Shown one piece after another: positions 1-8,471 of a stretch of DNA of 39,657 nt. Origin of the DNA: Acidisphaera sp. S103 (GTDB lineage: Bacteria; Pseudomonadota; Alphaproteobacteria; Acetobacterales; Acetobacteraceae); the NCBI RefSeq assembly GCF_009765975.1, contig NZ_LMUJ01000111.1:284398-324054 (forward strand), written 5' to 3'. The notes under the pieces are model-generated. The model was not told the origin of the DNA. It saw only the letters and a program-made list of their open reading frames with translations, and ran no database searches. Position 1 is the first letter of the stretch, and every line of letters begins with the position of its first letter. A program made the translations under genes and the position numbers.

Positions 1-177
1 ACTGTTACCTGGAAAATATTCAACGCTGATTGACACGTCTCAGACCCGCGTGTCTGCATGGGTGGGAAGCGGATCGGACAGCGAATGGCCGAGAAGGGCG
101 GGGACCGGTCCGGGCTCGATGCGACTTCCAGAGAACTACTCGAGCGATCTGGCGTTCAGGCTCGCCCTACCGATTGA

Positions 178-365
178 TTGAATGCAGCCGAGGTTCGATC
201 CAACTCGTTTGGTCTTCATCGACGGGACCTCGGTCAAGACCAACGTCACATGAACACACGGACGCCGCCACGAGGTAAGCGTCTTATCGCACGCGTGCCG
301 TTTAGCCGCTGGAACACCTCGACCTTCCTGGCAGCCTTGCGCTGGGCTGATGGAACGCGCTCGGA
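178..365 (+). pseudogene. IS630-family transposase remnant, frameshifted
   Basis: Two neighbouring frames carry pieces of one transposase. Frame one (about 206-253) reads RLVFIDGTSVKTNVT and ends at TGA; the Asp in FIDGT matches the first catalytic Asp of the IS630/Tc1 DDE domain. Frame two (about 271-365) reads RGKRLIARVPFSRWNTSTF followed by LAALR, which is the usual next block in this family. The remaining DDE residues and both insertion-sequence ends were not found, so this is an inactive internal fragment. The 1-177 stretch has no gene I can recognise. Confidence 0.7.
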
Positions 366-476
366 CGGCCGCTGGCCTCGGCAGTGTCGGCCAGAGTAGG
401 ATTTCCAGGCAGCGGACGCAGCGGCAAATGTGGGTTGAACTCGAACGTCATGTGACTTGAAAATTTAGGAAATAGT

Positions 477-515
477 CATATATGATGTATTAAGACAGCA
501 AAGCTATCATATATG
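477..515. promoter_or_regulatory. Inverted-repeat operator upstream of the HipB-like gene
   Basis: Two perfect inverted arms, CATATATGAT (477-486) and ATCATATATG (506-515), lie 10 bases before the start codon at 526. Each arm contains the 8-base palindrome CATATATG. HipB-type repressors bind paired palindromes over their own promoter, so this is the likely autoregulatory operator. The role is inferred from position and symmetry. Confidence 0.65.
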
Positions 516-525
516 GATTGTTGAA

Positions 526-903
526 ATGGGCTCACCCAAAGTGAGGCCAACCCTTGAAAGGCTAGGCCTGGATATTCGAAACGCACGTCTTCGGCGTGGT
601 ATCGCGGTCGCGGATCTTGCAGTGCGTGCTGGGAGTTCACCCAGTTCCATTGCACGCCTTGAGAAGGGTGATCCCGGCGTCGCCATTGGCACGCTTGCCG
701 ATGTCCTGGTTGTTCTAGGGCTGGTGGAACGTCTGGGCGATTTGATCGATGTCCGCAAGGATGATCTGGGGTTGGCGCTGGCAACCGAACACCTGCCGCG
801 TCGAGGGCGCTCATTCGCGACCAGGCTGCGAAAACAGAAGGCCAAGTCTGGAGCGGCCCACGACGGAGAGGACGTTGTCGATCCCGAAGGTGCGTCCTTC
901 TGA
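526..903 (+). CDS. HipB-like XRE-family antitoxin/repressor
   Basis: A 125-residue protein with a helix-turn-helix of the XRE/Cro type at about residues 12-66; the region AVRAGSSPSSIARLEKGD is the recognition helix area. The basic tail (about 90-115) and acidic end resemble HipB-like partners of HipA kinases. Its stop overlaps the start of the hipA remnant (TGATG at 901-905), the usual translational coupling of hipBA operons. It probably still represses its own promoter through the inverted repeat at 477-515. The gene looks intact although its toxin partner is broken. Confidence 0.8.
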   Translation: MGSPKVRPTLERLGLDIRNARLRRGIAVADLAVRAGSSPSSIARLEKGDPGVAIGTLADVLVVLGLVERLGDLIDVRKDDLGLALATEHLPRRGRSFATRLRKQKAKSGAAHDGEDVVDPEGASF

Positions 904-1183
904 TGCCCGAATTTGTCGCTCAGGTCGCGCTTGGCGAATGCCTCACTCCGGTTGGTGGTTGCGCTTCACGCGGACCGGTCCACGACTGTTCTCGACCTTC
1001 GCTTATGACCTCGCCTGGATAAAGAATCCGCGCGCCTTTGCCGTGCAACCGGATGTCCCTTTGGAAGGCGGCCCTTTCCATAGGTCTGACCAGCCTGGGA
1101 ATATGTCCGACGCGCTGCTCGGCGTATTCGCCGATGCGGCCCCGGACAGTTGGGGACGCAGGCTTCTCGAGCGCGCCTACTGA
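903..1183 (+). pseudogene. hipA-like kinase toxin, frameshifted and truncated
   Basis: Translation from ATG 903 gives MPEFVAQVALGECLTPVGG, a HipA N-terminus. The match then jumps frame near 957-961 and continues LRFTRTGPRLFSTFAYDLAW through to WGRRLLERAY, ending at TGA 1181-1183. HipA proteins are about 400 residues, so only the first ~93 codons remain and the kinase catalytic core is absent. The break falls exactly where the opposite-strand deaminase gene ends (1177), which points to a recombination junction. It cannot act as a Ser/Thr kinase toxin. Confidence 0.8.
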
Positions 1184-2196
1184 GCGCCTGCCGCGTAGCT
1201 ATCGATCATGCCGAGATAGCGCTGCCTGTTGTCTTCAGAGAGGAAAGCGGCGGTAAAGCTGTTTCGCGCAAGACCGATCAATTCCGCCTTTGTGAGCGCG
1301 AAGGCCTCACGGCAGGCCTTGAAGTTGTCGTTGATGTAACCGGTGAAATAGGACGGGTCGTCCGAGTTGATCGTCACGCGCACCCCTTGCTCCATCAGCT
1401 TTCTCAAGGGCTGCGCTTCCATGGTCGGAATGACCTTCAGGCGAAGGTTGGAGATGGGGCACAGTGTCAGCGGCGTCTGCTGTTCGGCGATCGTGCGCAC
1501 CAAGGCCGGATCGTCGATGCAGGAGTTGCCGTGGTCGATGCGATCCGCGCCGAGATCGAGTGCCTCGCGGACATAGGACGCAGGTCCCTCTTCACCCGCG
1601 TGGATGACGACACGGAAACCCCTCGTGCGGCACTCCCGGAAGAAGTTCGTGAATTTCGAAGGAGGATGGCCAACCTCCGGCCCGCCCATACCGATCGCGG
1701 CGATCTCGTGTGCCCAGGGCATCATCTGCTCGAGCAACTCGAAGGCGGCTGCCTCGGGGTGGTGGCGCTGCGCGATGATCATCAGCGATGCGCTGATGCC
1801 AGGCTCGCGCGCAGCGTCCTCAAAGGCACGCTTCACGCCGCGGATTACCGTTCCGGCAGCGATACCGCGGAGCGTGAAGTTCTGCGGAGCCAGAAACAGT
1901 TCGGCGTGCAGGACGTTGTCCGCCCGCGCACGGCGAAGATACGCCATGGCCAGGTCGTAAAAGTCTTGCTCCTGGACGAGCACTCGACAACCCGTCCAGA
2001 AGAGATCCAGGAAGGACTGAAGATTACTGAAGTGATACGCCGCCCTCAGCTCGTCGGCAGTGAGCCAGGGCAAATTCATGCCGTTGCGGCGGGCCAGATC
2101 GAGCATCAGTTCCGGCTCGATACTGCCCTCCAGATGCATATGCAATTCCGCCTTCGGCAAGCCATCGATGAAAGCGTCGAGTTCATGCACAGTCAT
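1177..2196 (-). CDS. Adenine deaminase / adenosine deaminase family protein
   Basis: A 339-residue metal-dependent purine deaminase, full length for the family. The metal and catalytic motifs are present: HMH (residues 19-21) followed by LEGS, HAGEEG, the HGN...DD segment, CPISN and SDDP. The segment GPEVGHPPSKF is typical of the yeast Aah1-like adenine deaminase subgroup rather than classical adenosine deaminase, so adenine to hypoxanthine is the more likely reaction in purine salvage; this substrate call is inference. ATG at 2196 is preceded by GAGGA. The Lrp-type regulator at 2383 is divergent and may control it. Confidence 0.88.
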   Translation of the reverse strand: MTVHELDAFIDGLPKAELHMHLEGSIEPELMLDLARRNGMNLPWLTADELRAAYHFSNLQSFLDLFWTGCRVLVQEQDFYDLAMAYLRRARADNVLHAELFLAPQNFTLRGIAAGTVIRGVKRAFEDAAREPGISASLMIIAQRHHPEAAAFELLEQMMPWAHEIAAIGMGGPEVGHPPSKFTNFFRECRTRGFRVVIHAGEEGPASYVREALDLGADRIDHGNSCIDDPALVRTIAEQQTPLTLCPISNLRLKVIPTMEAQPLRKLMEQGVRVTINSDDPSYFTGYINDNFKACREAFALTKAELIGLARNSFTAAFLSEDNRQRYLGMIDSYAAGAQ

Positions 2197-2382
2197 TTTT
2201 CCTCATGTCATTTGTGAGCAGCCGTCGCCCGGAGGAGAACCCGGAGCGTTCCGGGAGGCCCGTTCTTTGCCTCGGTCGACCGTTTTATAGCGTCATTCGG
2301 CAGACAGGTCCGTGCGAAATGTGGCTTGAAAAGGCGCAGTTTGGGCATGATATTCCATTATCTTCCTAACTTCGCGGGATAC
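2197..2382. promoter_or_regulatory. Shared divergent promoter region, deaminase/Lrp
   Basis: The 186 bases separate the deaminase start (2196, minus) from the Lrp start (2383, plus). Divergent placement of an Lrp/AsnC gene beside its target is common, so control of the deaminase by this regulator is plausible. No clear operator or sigma-70 box was assigned by eye. Confidence 0.4.
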
Positions 2383-2877
2383 ATGCCAAGAATCATCCTT
2401 GATTCAATCGACCGCAAGATCTTGCGCGAGCTTCAGGAGAATGGGCGGCTCACCAACGTCGAACTGGCGGAGAGAGTGGGCCTGTCGCCATCGCCTTGTC
2501 TGCGGCGCGTCAAGGCGCTCGAGAGCGCTGGGGTGATTCACGGCTATCATGCCTTGCTCGACCGGGAACGGCTCGGGTTGGGTCTGACAATCTTCGTCGG
2601 TGTTAAGGTCGCGCATCACCGCACGGAGGAGACGCCGACCTTCTGGGACGCCGTCCAGGCCTTGCCGGAGGTCATCACCTGCCATCTGGTTTCAGGCGAT
2701 GCCGATTTCCTCCTCCAGGTCGTGGTGCCAGATCTGGCGGGTTATGAACGGTTCCTGCTTGGAACACTGCTGAAATTGCCAGGTGTCACCGACGTGCGCA
2801 GTAATTTTGCTATAAAGACTATCAAACCACAAACGTTGTTGCCGCTCGGGCACCTTCCATCCTCGAACCAGTCGTAG
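2383..2877 (+). CDS. Lrp/AsnC-family transcriptional regulator
   Basis: A 164-residue Lrp-type protein. The N-terminal helix-turn-helix begins LDSIDRKILRELQENGRLT and continues through ELAERVGLSPSPCLRRVKAL; the C-terminal half is an RAM/AsnC ligand-binding domain containing HLVSGDADFLLQVVVPD. I chose ATG 2383 (MPRIILDSIDRKIL) because family members start just before this motif; an upstream in-frame ATG at 2326 would add 19 residues unlike the family. Such proteins sense amino acids or related small molecules as octamers. It is divergent from the purine deaminase, its likely target. Confidence 0.88.
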   Translation: MPRIILDSIDRKILRELQENGRLTNVELAERVGLSPSPCLRRVKALESAGVIHGYHALLDRERLGLGLTIFVGVKVAHHRTEETPTFWDAVQALPEVITCHLVSGDADFLLQVVVPDLAGYERFLLGTLLKLPGVTDVRSNFAIKTIKPQTLLPLGHLPSSNQS

Positions 2878-2942
2878 CCGAGTTAAGCTCATCCCCGCTT
2901 TCCACCCACAGCGGCTGTAGCCGACGCACGGACGCGGGAAGA

Positions 2943-2974
2943 CCCTGTCGGAAAACAGGTGATTTCCGACAGGG
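2943..2974. repeat. Perfect 12-bp inverted repeat (hairpin)
   Basis: Arms CCCTGTCGGAAA (2943-2954) and TTTCCGACAGGG (2963-2974) are perfectly complementary with an 8-base loop, about 65 bases after the Lrp stop. No T-run follows, so a classical terminator is not supported. A third partial copy (CTGTCGGA) lies near 3012-3019, which hints at a mobile-element end or a protein-binding site. Confidence 0.6.
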
Positions 2975-3061
2975 AGATCATCAGCAGCGCGTGCAGGACA
3001 CCAGGCATTTTCTGTCGGATTTCTGCGGTGAGCCCGTCTAGCCACGCACCCCGCGGACTGC

Positions 3062-3235
3062 ATGGCGGTCCGTTTCAGACTGGTGGATGGGCGCCGCTAC
3101 GTTGCACTCATCTCTGAGCCGGGCCTCATTACGAGGGACAAGCCGACTGGCCATCTCACCGGGTGGGGCGGCGGCGCCATGGCCACAACGCCGTCGTGGC
3201 TCGACAACGTCAGAAACGAGATCTTCGGAAGATAA
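3062..3235 (+). CDS. Possible small unknown protein (57 aa)
   Basis: An open frame from ATG 3062 to TAA 3233 begins MAVRFRLVDGRRYVALISEP and ends NVRNEIFGR. Amino-acid composition is protein-like, but there is no convincing ribosome-binding site and no family was recognised. It sits in an otherwise gene-poor stretch (2878-3442) that also shows coding-like fragments downstream, so it may be a relic. Low confidence. Confidence 0.3.
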   Translation: MAVRFRLVDGRRYVALISEPGLITRDKPTGHLTGWGGGAMATTPSWLDNVRNEIFGR

Positions 3236-3442
3236 TCGGGCGGGAACCGGAAAGGCAGCTCTCAGATCAAAACGAACGAAGGCCGCCGAAGGTTCCAGCG
3301 TCATCATCCGGCCGACCGAGAACACGAGGAAGACCGTTACGCAAGGATCGGAGGACACAGTGCAGAGGTGGCCTTGCGGGAAGTGTTGGAAACTGATTTG
3401 TTGACGATATCTTCAAGGCTGTTCGACGAACTGGGGTTTGAG

Positions 3443-4594
3443 ATGCGCATGATCGTCATGCTAGCTCTTGCTGTCATCCTGGCGCCGCCGCTGGCGTGCG
3501 CAAAAGTAACGACGCCACAGACATGTGACCAGCCCGCCGCCATGTCGGATGGCTGGCATATCGCCGCCCCTGAAAAGGAAGGCCTCGACCCCAAGCTGAT
3601 GTGCTCCATCGGACCCAGCCTGGAGAAACTGCGAGGGGCTGATCCCGATGGCGTTGTAGTGGTACGTCACGGTGCCCTGGTCTACGAGCACTACTTTGCC
3701 GACGGCACGACATACGGCCCCGACACGTTGCACGGCGTGAAGTCGGTCACGAAAAGCGTTGTAGGCCTGCTGGTCGGCATCGCAGTCGACCGCGGCTGGC
3801 TCAAGAGCATCGACGATCGGTTGTCCTCGTATGTCCCGGACGATGCCGATTTGCAGACGCAAGGCAAAGACACCATCACACTGCGAGACCTGTTGACGAT
3901 GACCTCGGGCCTCAATTGGCCTGAGGTAGCTATTCCTTACCGTGATCCGTCGAATATCGAGACGCGAAAGAATATGGCGCTCAACCCATACCGCTTCATT
4001 CTCGCGCAGCCGCTGGCTGAGACACCAGGGACGATGTGGAATTACAACAGCGGCGGCGTCGAATTGCTCGGCGACGTCTTGATGAAGGTGTCTCACGAGT
4101 CACTCGACAAGTTCGCGCAACAAGTTCTCTTTGACCCACTCGGGATCACGCATCAGGCTTGGCTGTCATCGCCCGGCGGCAAATTAATGGCATCCGGCGG
4201 ATTGTGGCTGCGACCGCGCGACATGGCCAAGATCGGGCAACTCGTGCTGAACCATGGTAATTGGAACGGGCAACAGATCGTCTCGGCCCAATGGATCAGC
4301 GACATGGTGGCGCCACACGTGCCACTTCCTTCGGAGTATCGCAGCGGAGGACCATACCCAGGATATACGGGATCCGCTTATGGCTATTTGTGGTGGCTGG
4401 GACGCCTGAAGACGCCTGACCGCAGCATTGATTGGATCGCTGGCGTTGGCTGGGGAGGGCAACGGCTTTATGTCGTGCCAAGCCTAGACCTGGTTATTGC
4501 CGTCACAGCGAGCAAATACAATGGCAACGGCGCGCAGTACCTTGCTGGGTATACGGTCCTCGACATTGTATCACGTGCGGCCATGGAACATTGA
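3443..4594 (+). CDS. Secreted serine hydrolase, beta-lactamase (class C) fold
   Basis: A 383-residue protein starting MRMIVML with a cleavable signal peptide ending about residue 20 (LACA). The serine beta-lactamase/EstB fold is shown by the SxxK motif SVTK (Ser101, Lys104), the Tyr motif YNS near residue 195 in place of YxN, and GWGG near the C-terminus in place of KTG. Family members are penicillin-binding-like peptidases, esterases or 6-aminohexanoate-dimer hydrolases; the substrate cannot be told from sequence. ATG 3443 was chosen because it places the signal peptide at the terminus; an upstream in-frame codon at 3368 would bury it. Confidence 0.85.
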   Translation: MRMIVMLALAVILAPPLACAKVTTPQTCDQPAAMSDGWHIAAPEKEGLDPKLMCSIGPSLEKLRGADPDGVVVVRHGALVYEHYFADGTTYGPDTLHGVKSVTKSVVGLLVGIAVDRGWLKSIDDRLSSYVPDDADLQTQGKDTITLRDLLTMTSGLNWPEVAIPYRDPSNIETRKNMALNPYRFILAQPLAETPGTMWNYNSGGVELLGDVLMKVSHESLDKFAQQVLFDPLGITHQAWLSSPGGKLMASGGLWLRPRDMAKIGQLVLNHGNWNGQQIVSAQWISDMVAPHVPLPSEYRSGGPYPGYTGSAYGYLWWLGRLKTPDRSIDWIAGVGWGGQRLYVVPSLDLVIAVTASKYNGNGAQYLAGYTVLDIVSRAAMEH

Positions 4595-4770
4595 GGTCTG
4601 GCCGGTCAAGCTGGCCCAAGACTCTCGCAAGCAGGATGTATCTCTCGACCAGCGACATCCGGCGCCAAGTCGAGGCAGATCGCCATCCTGAATGTCTGTC
4701 TCCCAGAACCGTTTAGGGGTGGAACTTGGGCCGGTGCGAATCGATGATGCTACGTTAGAGGCCTACTATG

Positions 4771-6012
4771 TTACGATGCGAGAGTGTGACCGCTCCGCTT
4801 GGCGCTCAGACTGTTTCGTCCGCCAAGAATGATCCAGGCGGCCAAAACGTCCAGAGCGGCGGCCGCTACGAGCGGCGCACGGTAGCTACCTGAGGCATCG
4901 TGCAGAAATCCATAAAAGCTAGGGCCAAAAGCGGCGAAGAACTGAATTGCGCACGACGCTATTCCGTAGATGTTGCCGAATGAGGAAGATCCAAACTCTT
5001 TTCGGACTAAGATCGGGGATAATGTTGTTACATTGCCAACCGTCAGGCCGAATAGGGCACACGCGCAGATCAACGGCAGCGGCCCGTGAGCAAATGCGAT
5101 GGCACAGTACGAAACGGCCGCCAGCGTCAAGACAGCGGAGCTTGCGCCTCTTATATCCAATTTATCAGCGAATTTAATGAGCACAAGCCGACCAGCCAAT
5201 GCAGCTCCGGCCGTAGTCGTGATGGTTGCTGCCACGACTTGATTCGAGAGCGAATATGACAAGAGGGTTACTTGATGCGTGAGGAAACCTATCTGCATCG
5301 ACATACCGATACCGAATGCAGTGATCGTCGACGTGAGCGCCGGAGTTCGCATCGCTGTCCTTCGATCCCAACCACCGCCTTGCCGTCTACCGCTCGAACG
5401 CGATTCCAATGCACCATCGGGCTGAAGGCCCATATCTTCAGGCCGGTGCCTCAGGATCAGAACCGCGAGAGGCAATAGCGTGAGCAACACAATGCCCCCG
5501 GCGATGCCGGTGGTCGAGGCAAAACCCAGCTTGGCGATTCCAGCCAAAATCAGCGGCGGTCCCAGCATGCCCCCGGCACTTGCGCCTATCGAGGCTATCG
5601 AAATCGCCCGTCCTTGTTGTCTCTCGAACCAGGGAGCAAGTGTCGTGGCAACAGCAGTTGTTGAAAGACAAGCCCAACCGATCCCCATAACCGGAAACGC
5701 CAAGTATACCTGCCAAGGTTCGAAAGCTCGACCAACGCCCACGACGCCGAGGGCCATGGCAAAGGCACCGACCGCGACGAACAATCGCGGCCCAAACCGA
5801 GATATGCCACTGCCTACAGGGATCAAAAGGAGCGCACTCACGAGATAGAAAAGGCTGATCGCGCCAGAGACGGTGCTATTTTTCCATCCGTTCGATGCAG
5901 CTATGGCATGTAGATACACGCCAGCTCCGAAGAGCCCTAAAGCATTACCCAATAGAGAAGCCCAAAGGCAGGCGAAGACAATCCACCAGCCGTAAAAGAT
6001 GCGTTGCTTCAT
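4771..6012 (-). CDS. MFS transporter, oxalate/monocarboxylate (OFA/MCT) type
   Basis: A 413-residue inner-membrane transporter with about 12 hydrophobic segments. The N-terminal FYGWWIVFACLWASLLG is typical of the OFA/monocarboxylate branch of the major facilitator superfamily, as is the WFERQQGRA segment in the cytoplasmic loop after the first helices. It lies 59 bases downstream of the thioesterase gene on the same strand and probably shares its transcript, suggesting uptake of an organic acid that is handled as a CoA thioester. The exact substrate is unknown. Confidence 0.82.
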   Translation of the reverse strand: MKQRIFYGWWIVFACLWASLLGNALGLFGAGVYLHAIAASNGWKNSTVSGAISLFYLVSALLLIPVGSGISRFGPRLFVAVGAFAMALGVVGVGRAFEPWQVYLAFPVMGIGWACLSTTAVATTLAPWFERQQGRAISIASIGASAGGMLGPPLILAGIAKLGFASTTGIAGGIVLLTLLPLAVLILRHRPEDMGLQPDGALESRSSGRRQGGGWDRRTAMRTPALTSTITAFGIGMSMQIGFLTHQVTLLSYSLSNQVVAATITTTAGAALAGRLVLIKFADKLDIRGASSAVLTLAAVSYCAIAFAHGPLPLICACALFGLTVGNVTTLSPILVRKEFGSSSFGNIYGIASCAIQFFAAFGPSFYGFLHDASGSYRAPLVAAAALDVLAAWIILGGRNSLSAKRSGHTLAS

Positions 6013-6071
6013 TGGGGGATACCGCCAAGATAACTAAAAAAATATTAGCGTGTAGAACGTTTCCCTGGCGG

Positions 6072-6593
6072 CTAGCTGTTTTGTCGATTGTTTGAAGTCT
6101 TAGCCGCAGGGAATATCATGCAGGTAGTATTTCCATGGGCGATAATTTTTCCTTCGGAAGTTAACAACCTTCCCTCGGCCGTCGCGATGTTGCGGCCACA
6201 GTGAACAACTCGTCCCTCGCAGCGGACTTCCCCGATTTGAGCCGACATCGGGCGCACCAAATTCACTTTGAATTCCAATGTCGTGTGCCCGACCCCGGCA
6301 CCAAGTTTGGTAAGGACAGATAGGCCCATCGCTGAATCAAGCATGGCGGCTGAGAATGCACCGTGGACCGTCCCTCCGGGATTATAGTGCTTCTCCTCGG
6401 GAGAGGCGGTGAAAACCACCAAACCGTCCTCCACCTCGGTCAATCGCATATTCATCAGCTCATGCATCGGGGCCAACGGAAGACTGCCGTCTCGAATGCC
6501 TCGCACTTGATCCAGGCCGGATAGCGTTGCCTTCGCCTCAGCGGACAATGGCGCCGCAGGTAGGAGATTTTGTGTATCGGAAGCTGTGCTCAT
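6072..6593 (-). CDS. PaaI-family hotdog-fold thioesterase
   Basis: A 173-residue hotdog thioesterase. The region EKHYNPGGTVHGAFSAAMLD holds the HGA motif and the Asp/Asn patch of PaaI/YbgC-type enzymes, followed by MGLSVLTKLG and the long central strands. Such enzymes hydrolyse acyl- or aryl-CoA thioesters, often to rescue dead-end CoA esters in aromatic degradation. ATG 6593 has a GAGGG ribosome-binding site. It is the first gene of a probable two-gene operon with the MFS transporter. Confidence 0.85.
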   Translation of the reverse strand: MSTASDTQNLLPAAPLSAEAKATLSGLDQVRGIRDGSLPLAPMHELMNMRLTEVEDGLVVFTASPEEKHYNPGGTVHGAFSAAMLDSAMGLSVLTKLGAGVGHTTLEFKVNLVRPMSAQIGEVRCEGRVVHCGRNIATAEGRLLTSEGKIIAHGNTTCMIFPAAKTSNNRQNS

Positions 6594-7007
6594 GGAGTTG
6601 ACCCTCTCGTGTTCAGTTTCAGCTGCTGAATTTGAGATAAGCCATCTTCAGTCGCGTTTCCCGCGCCATTGGTTCGGGCAATTCCGAAGTGTAATTTTGA
6701 GACGCAAATGCGAGCGGCGGACGCGATTAACAGGCTGCGGAAATTCGGCTTTTTGAGTGCCGCCCATCAACTGGAGCGCTGGGCGTAATCCAGATCCGGA
6801 ACGCGCATGAGGCTCTTCTCCACTGCAGCGTCAAGGACATCCTTGGCATGATCAGGATCACCGGAATGAGTGATTACGGTCCACCGCGCTCCTCGCACTG
6901 CCCAACAGCGCCGTGTCAGAGGGACGCAAGGGAGGCATAATTTTGCCTTGTGGCTTGCATCGCCAACTTCCCATCCTTGGGTAGGCGAAACAAGAAAGGG
7001 CTGTGAC
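6594..7007. other. Gene-poor stretch
   Basis: No convincing gene. It should hold the promoter of the thioesterase/transporter operon on the minus strand. The longest open frames here have no recognisable protein character. Confidence 0.5.
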
Positions 7008-8003
7008 GTGCCGAAGGTGCTGTTGATCGAGGCGTCGTCCACGGAGGCATTGCCGTTGGAAGAGCGCTGTGACGCAATCTGGCTGCCTGCCAACGTCAGG
7101 AAAGTTATGGTTGCCGTATCCCGGATGTTTGCAGTGGATTCTTCGCTGCGGCTCGTATACCCAAAATGGGTTTCGGAGGGCTATCTCGTTCCACTCAACA
7201 GCCCTGGCTGCAAGGCGTGGGTGGCTGAGGTTGATGGCAGGACGGCGCGGTCGTGGCGCCGCTTCTGGGAGGTGGTCCAAGCCCGCCGCCCAGGGCGCAT
7301 AGATGACTTCACGATGTTGCGGGAGGGGGGAAACATTACTGAGGGCGTGCTTGTCCTGCTTGCTGGAGTCGCTGGCGAAATCGCCCCAGTTCCATCTCGA
7401 CCCGCAGAACGATCGTTGGCGGCATTTGCCTGATTGGTTCCGCATTGGCGAGCAGGTCGGGGCCCACATCGAAGCGCCGGGGATCTGCGGTCAAGTCGTC
7501 CTCGGCGGGAATATGCCTCCCCCGCGGCAAATCATAGGACGCCCGCATTAAAGTGGATGGTTTCGCCCGGATCCAGAGGATGTCCAAATCTTCTGGATCG
7601 TGATGGAACCATGGGCGAGCTCGCTGCCGGGGCGACAACGTGTCGCCGAAGGTCGTTGCCCAACTCGCGCAATATACAAGCTGGCTGCGCCACGACGGTC
7701 ACCTTGAATTGGTGGCGTCCGCCTACCAGAACGCCTGCCGACTGCTGGTGGCGTTCCACAGACTGGCGCTGCGTGTGAAATCCCGATATTAAAGGGCTAG
7801 GGCTAGGGCTAGGCATCATCGCTGCCGCGGCGCCGGACGCTCCGCCGCTCGTTGTCGATGACGAACCTCGCCTTCTGATCGATGCTTGCAGGAGCAACCT
7901 CGCATTCAAGAAAAATGGCCACTTGGACAAGCTGCGCAACAGTGGCCTGCACGTGCAAATGGTCCATTCCATCAGTCAGATGACGCTGGAGGCTCATCTT
8001 TGA
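7008..8003 (+). pseudogene. Decayed unknown gene(s), several frameshifts
   Basis: Coding-like protein text jumps between frames. Segment 1 (GTG 7008 to TGA 7433) reads VPKVLLIEASSTEALPLEER and later RLVYPKWVSEGYLVPLNSPG. Segment 2 (about 7386-7551) reads RWRHLPDWFRIGEQVGAHIE. Segment 3 (about 7640-7797) reads NVSPKVVAQLAQYTSWLRHD and YQNACRLLVAFHRLALRV. Segment 4 (about 7780-8003) reads APPLVVDDEPRLLIDACRSN and ends QMTLEAHL at TGA 8001. Segments 3 and 4 join well as one protein after a frame change next to a threefold GGGCTA repeat. I do not recognise the family. It may be one long gene or two, and it precedes the MBL-fold gene with a 4-base overlap. Confidence 0.5.
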
Positions 8004-8286
8004 CCCTGACTCTCACCGTTCACCGCGGCACCCAGCAAATTGGTGGGAGTTGCATCGTGATCACGCATCAGGAAGGCGAACGGATTATCCTCGACGCTGG
8101 ACGACCGCTCGACGCGTCCAATGGTGCAACTGGCTGCTGCCCACGTCGCTTGATCGGAACCGACCAGCGACAGTACTGATCAGCCACCCACACCAGGACC
8201 ATCGATTGGGGCGGGAGACGGACCAAGGCGAGATTGTCTGTGTATTCGAAGGTGTTTTGTATCGTATCGATAACTACGATCCATGA
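8000..8286 (+). pseudogene. MBL-fold metallo-hydrolase fragment, frameshifted
   Basis: From TTG 8000 the frame reads TLTLTVHRGTQQIGGSCIVI and GERIILDAGRPLDA, the first strands of a metallo-beta-lactamase fold. A frame change near 8125-8140 is needed to reach RPATVLISHPHQDH, the metal-binding HxHxDH motif. After this motif the protein should continue for more than 150 residues; instead it reads EIVCVFEGVLYRIDNYDP and stops at TGA 8284. It is therefore both shifted and internally deleted. It starts inside the last codons of the preceding decayed gene, so both once formed an operon. Confidence 0.65.
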
Positions 8287-8300
8287 AGGAGACAAGCAAC

Positions 8301-8471
8301 ATGCGCAAAGTAAACGTTGTGCGGCCAACAACCCGAAAAATCCAATTAAAGCCGTCGGACACACGACGGGTCGATCATGCTGGCCTAGCCGTTGGACTCG
8401 GTGCACAAGCGACCAGTAGTGCTGCGTTAAACGATCCAGACACTCCTCTTGGATTTTCTGCGATCAGATAG
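8301..8471 (+). CDS. Unknown small ORF ending at an in-frame TAG
   Basis: A 56-codon frame from ATG 8301, preceded by a good ribosome-binding site (AAGGAG at about 8286-8291), just after the MBL-fold stop. It begins MRKVNVVRPTTRKIQLKPSD. The stop is TAG at 8469-8471, and the same frame continues with coding-like text to 8729 (next entry). Either this is the N-terminal half of an ~142-codon gene broken by a nonsense mutation, or two short genes lie in the same frame by chance. No family recognised. Confidence 0.45.
   Translation: MRKVNVVRPTTRKIQLKPSDTRRVDHAGLAVGLGAQATSSAALNDPDTPLGFSAIR

Noticed and set aside
1150..2217. A 355-codon plus-strand open frame opposite the deaminase
   Set aside because: It is the antisense of a well-supported deaminase with all catalytic motifs; its own protein has no family character.
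3443..3502. Lipoprotein signal in the serine hydrolase
   Set aside because: The residue at -3 before the Cys is Pro, so the lipobox is not satisfied; a normal signal peptidase I site (ACA) fits better.
6858..7469. A 203-codon minus-strand open frame
   Set aside because: The opposite strand reads as coding-like protein (decayed gene); the minus product is rich in unlikely residue runs and lacks a start signal.
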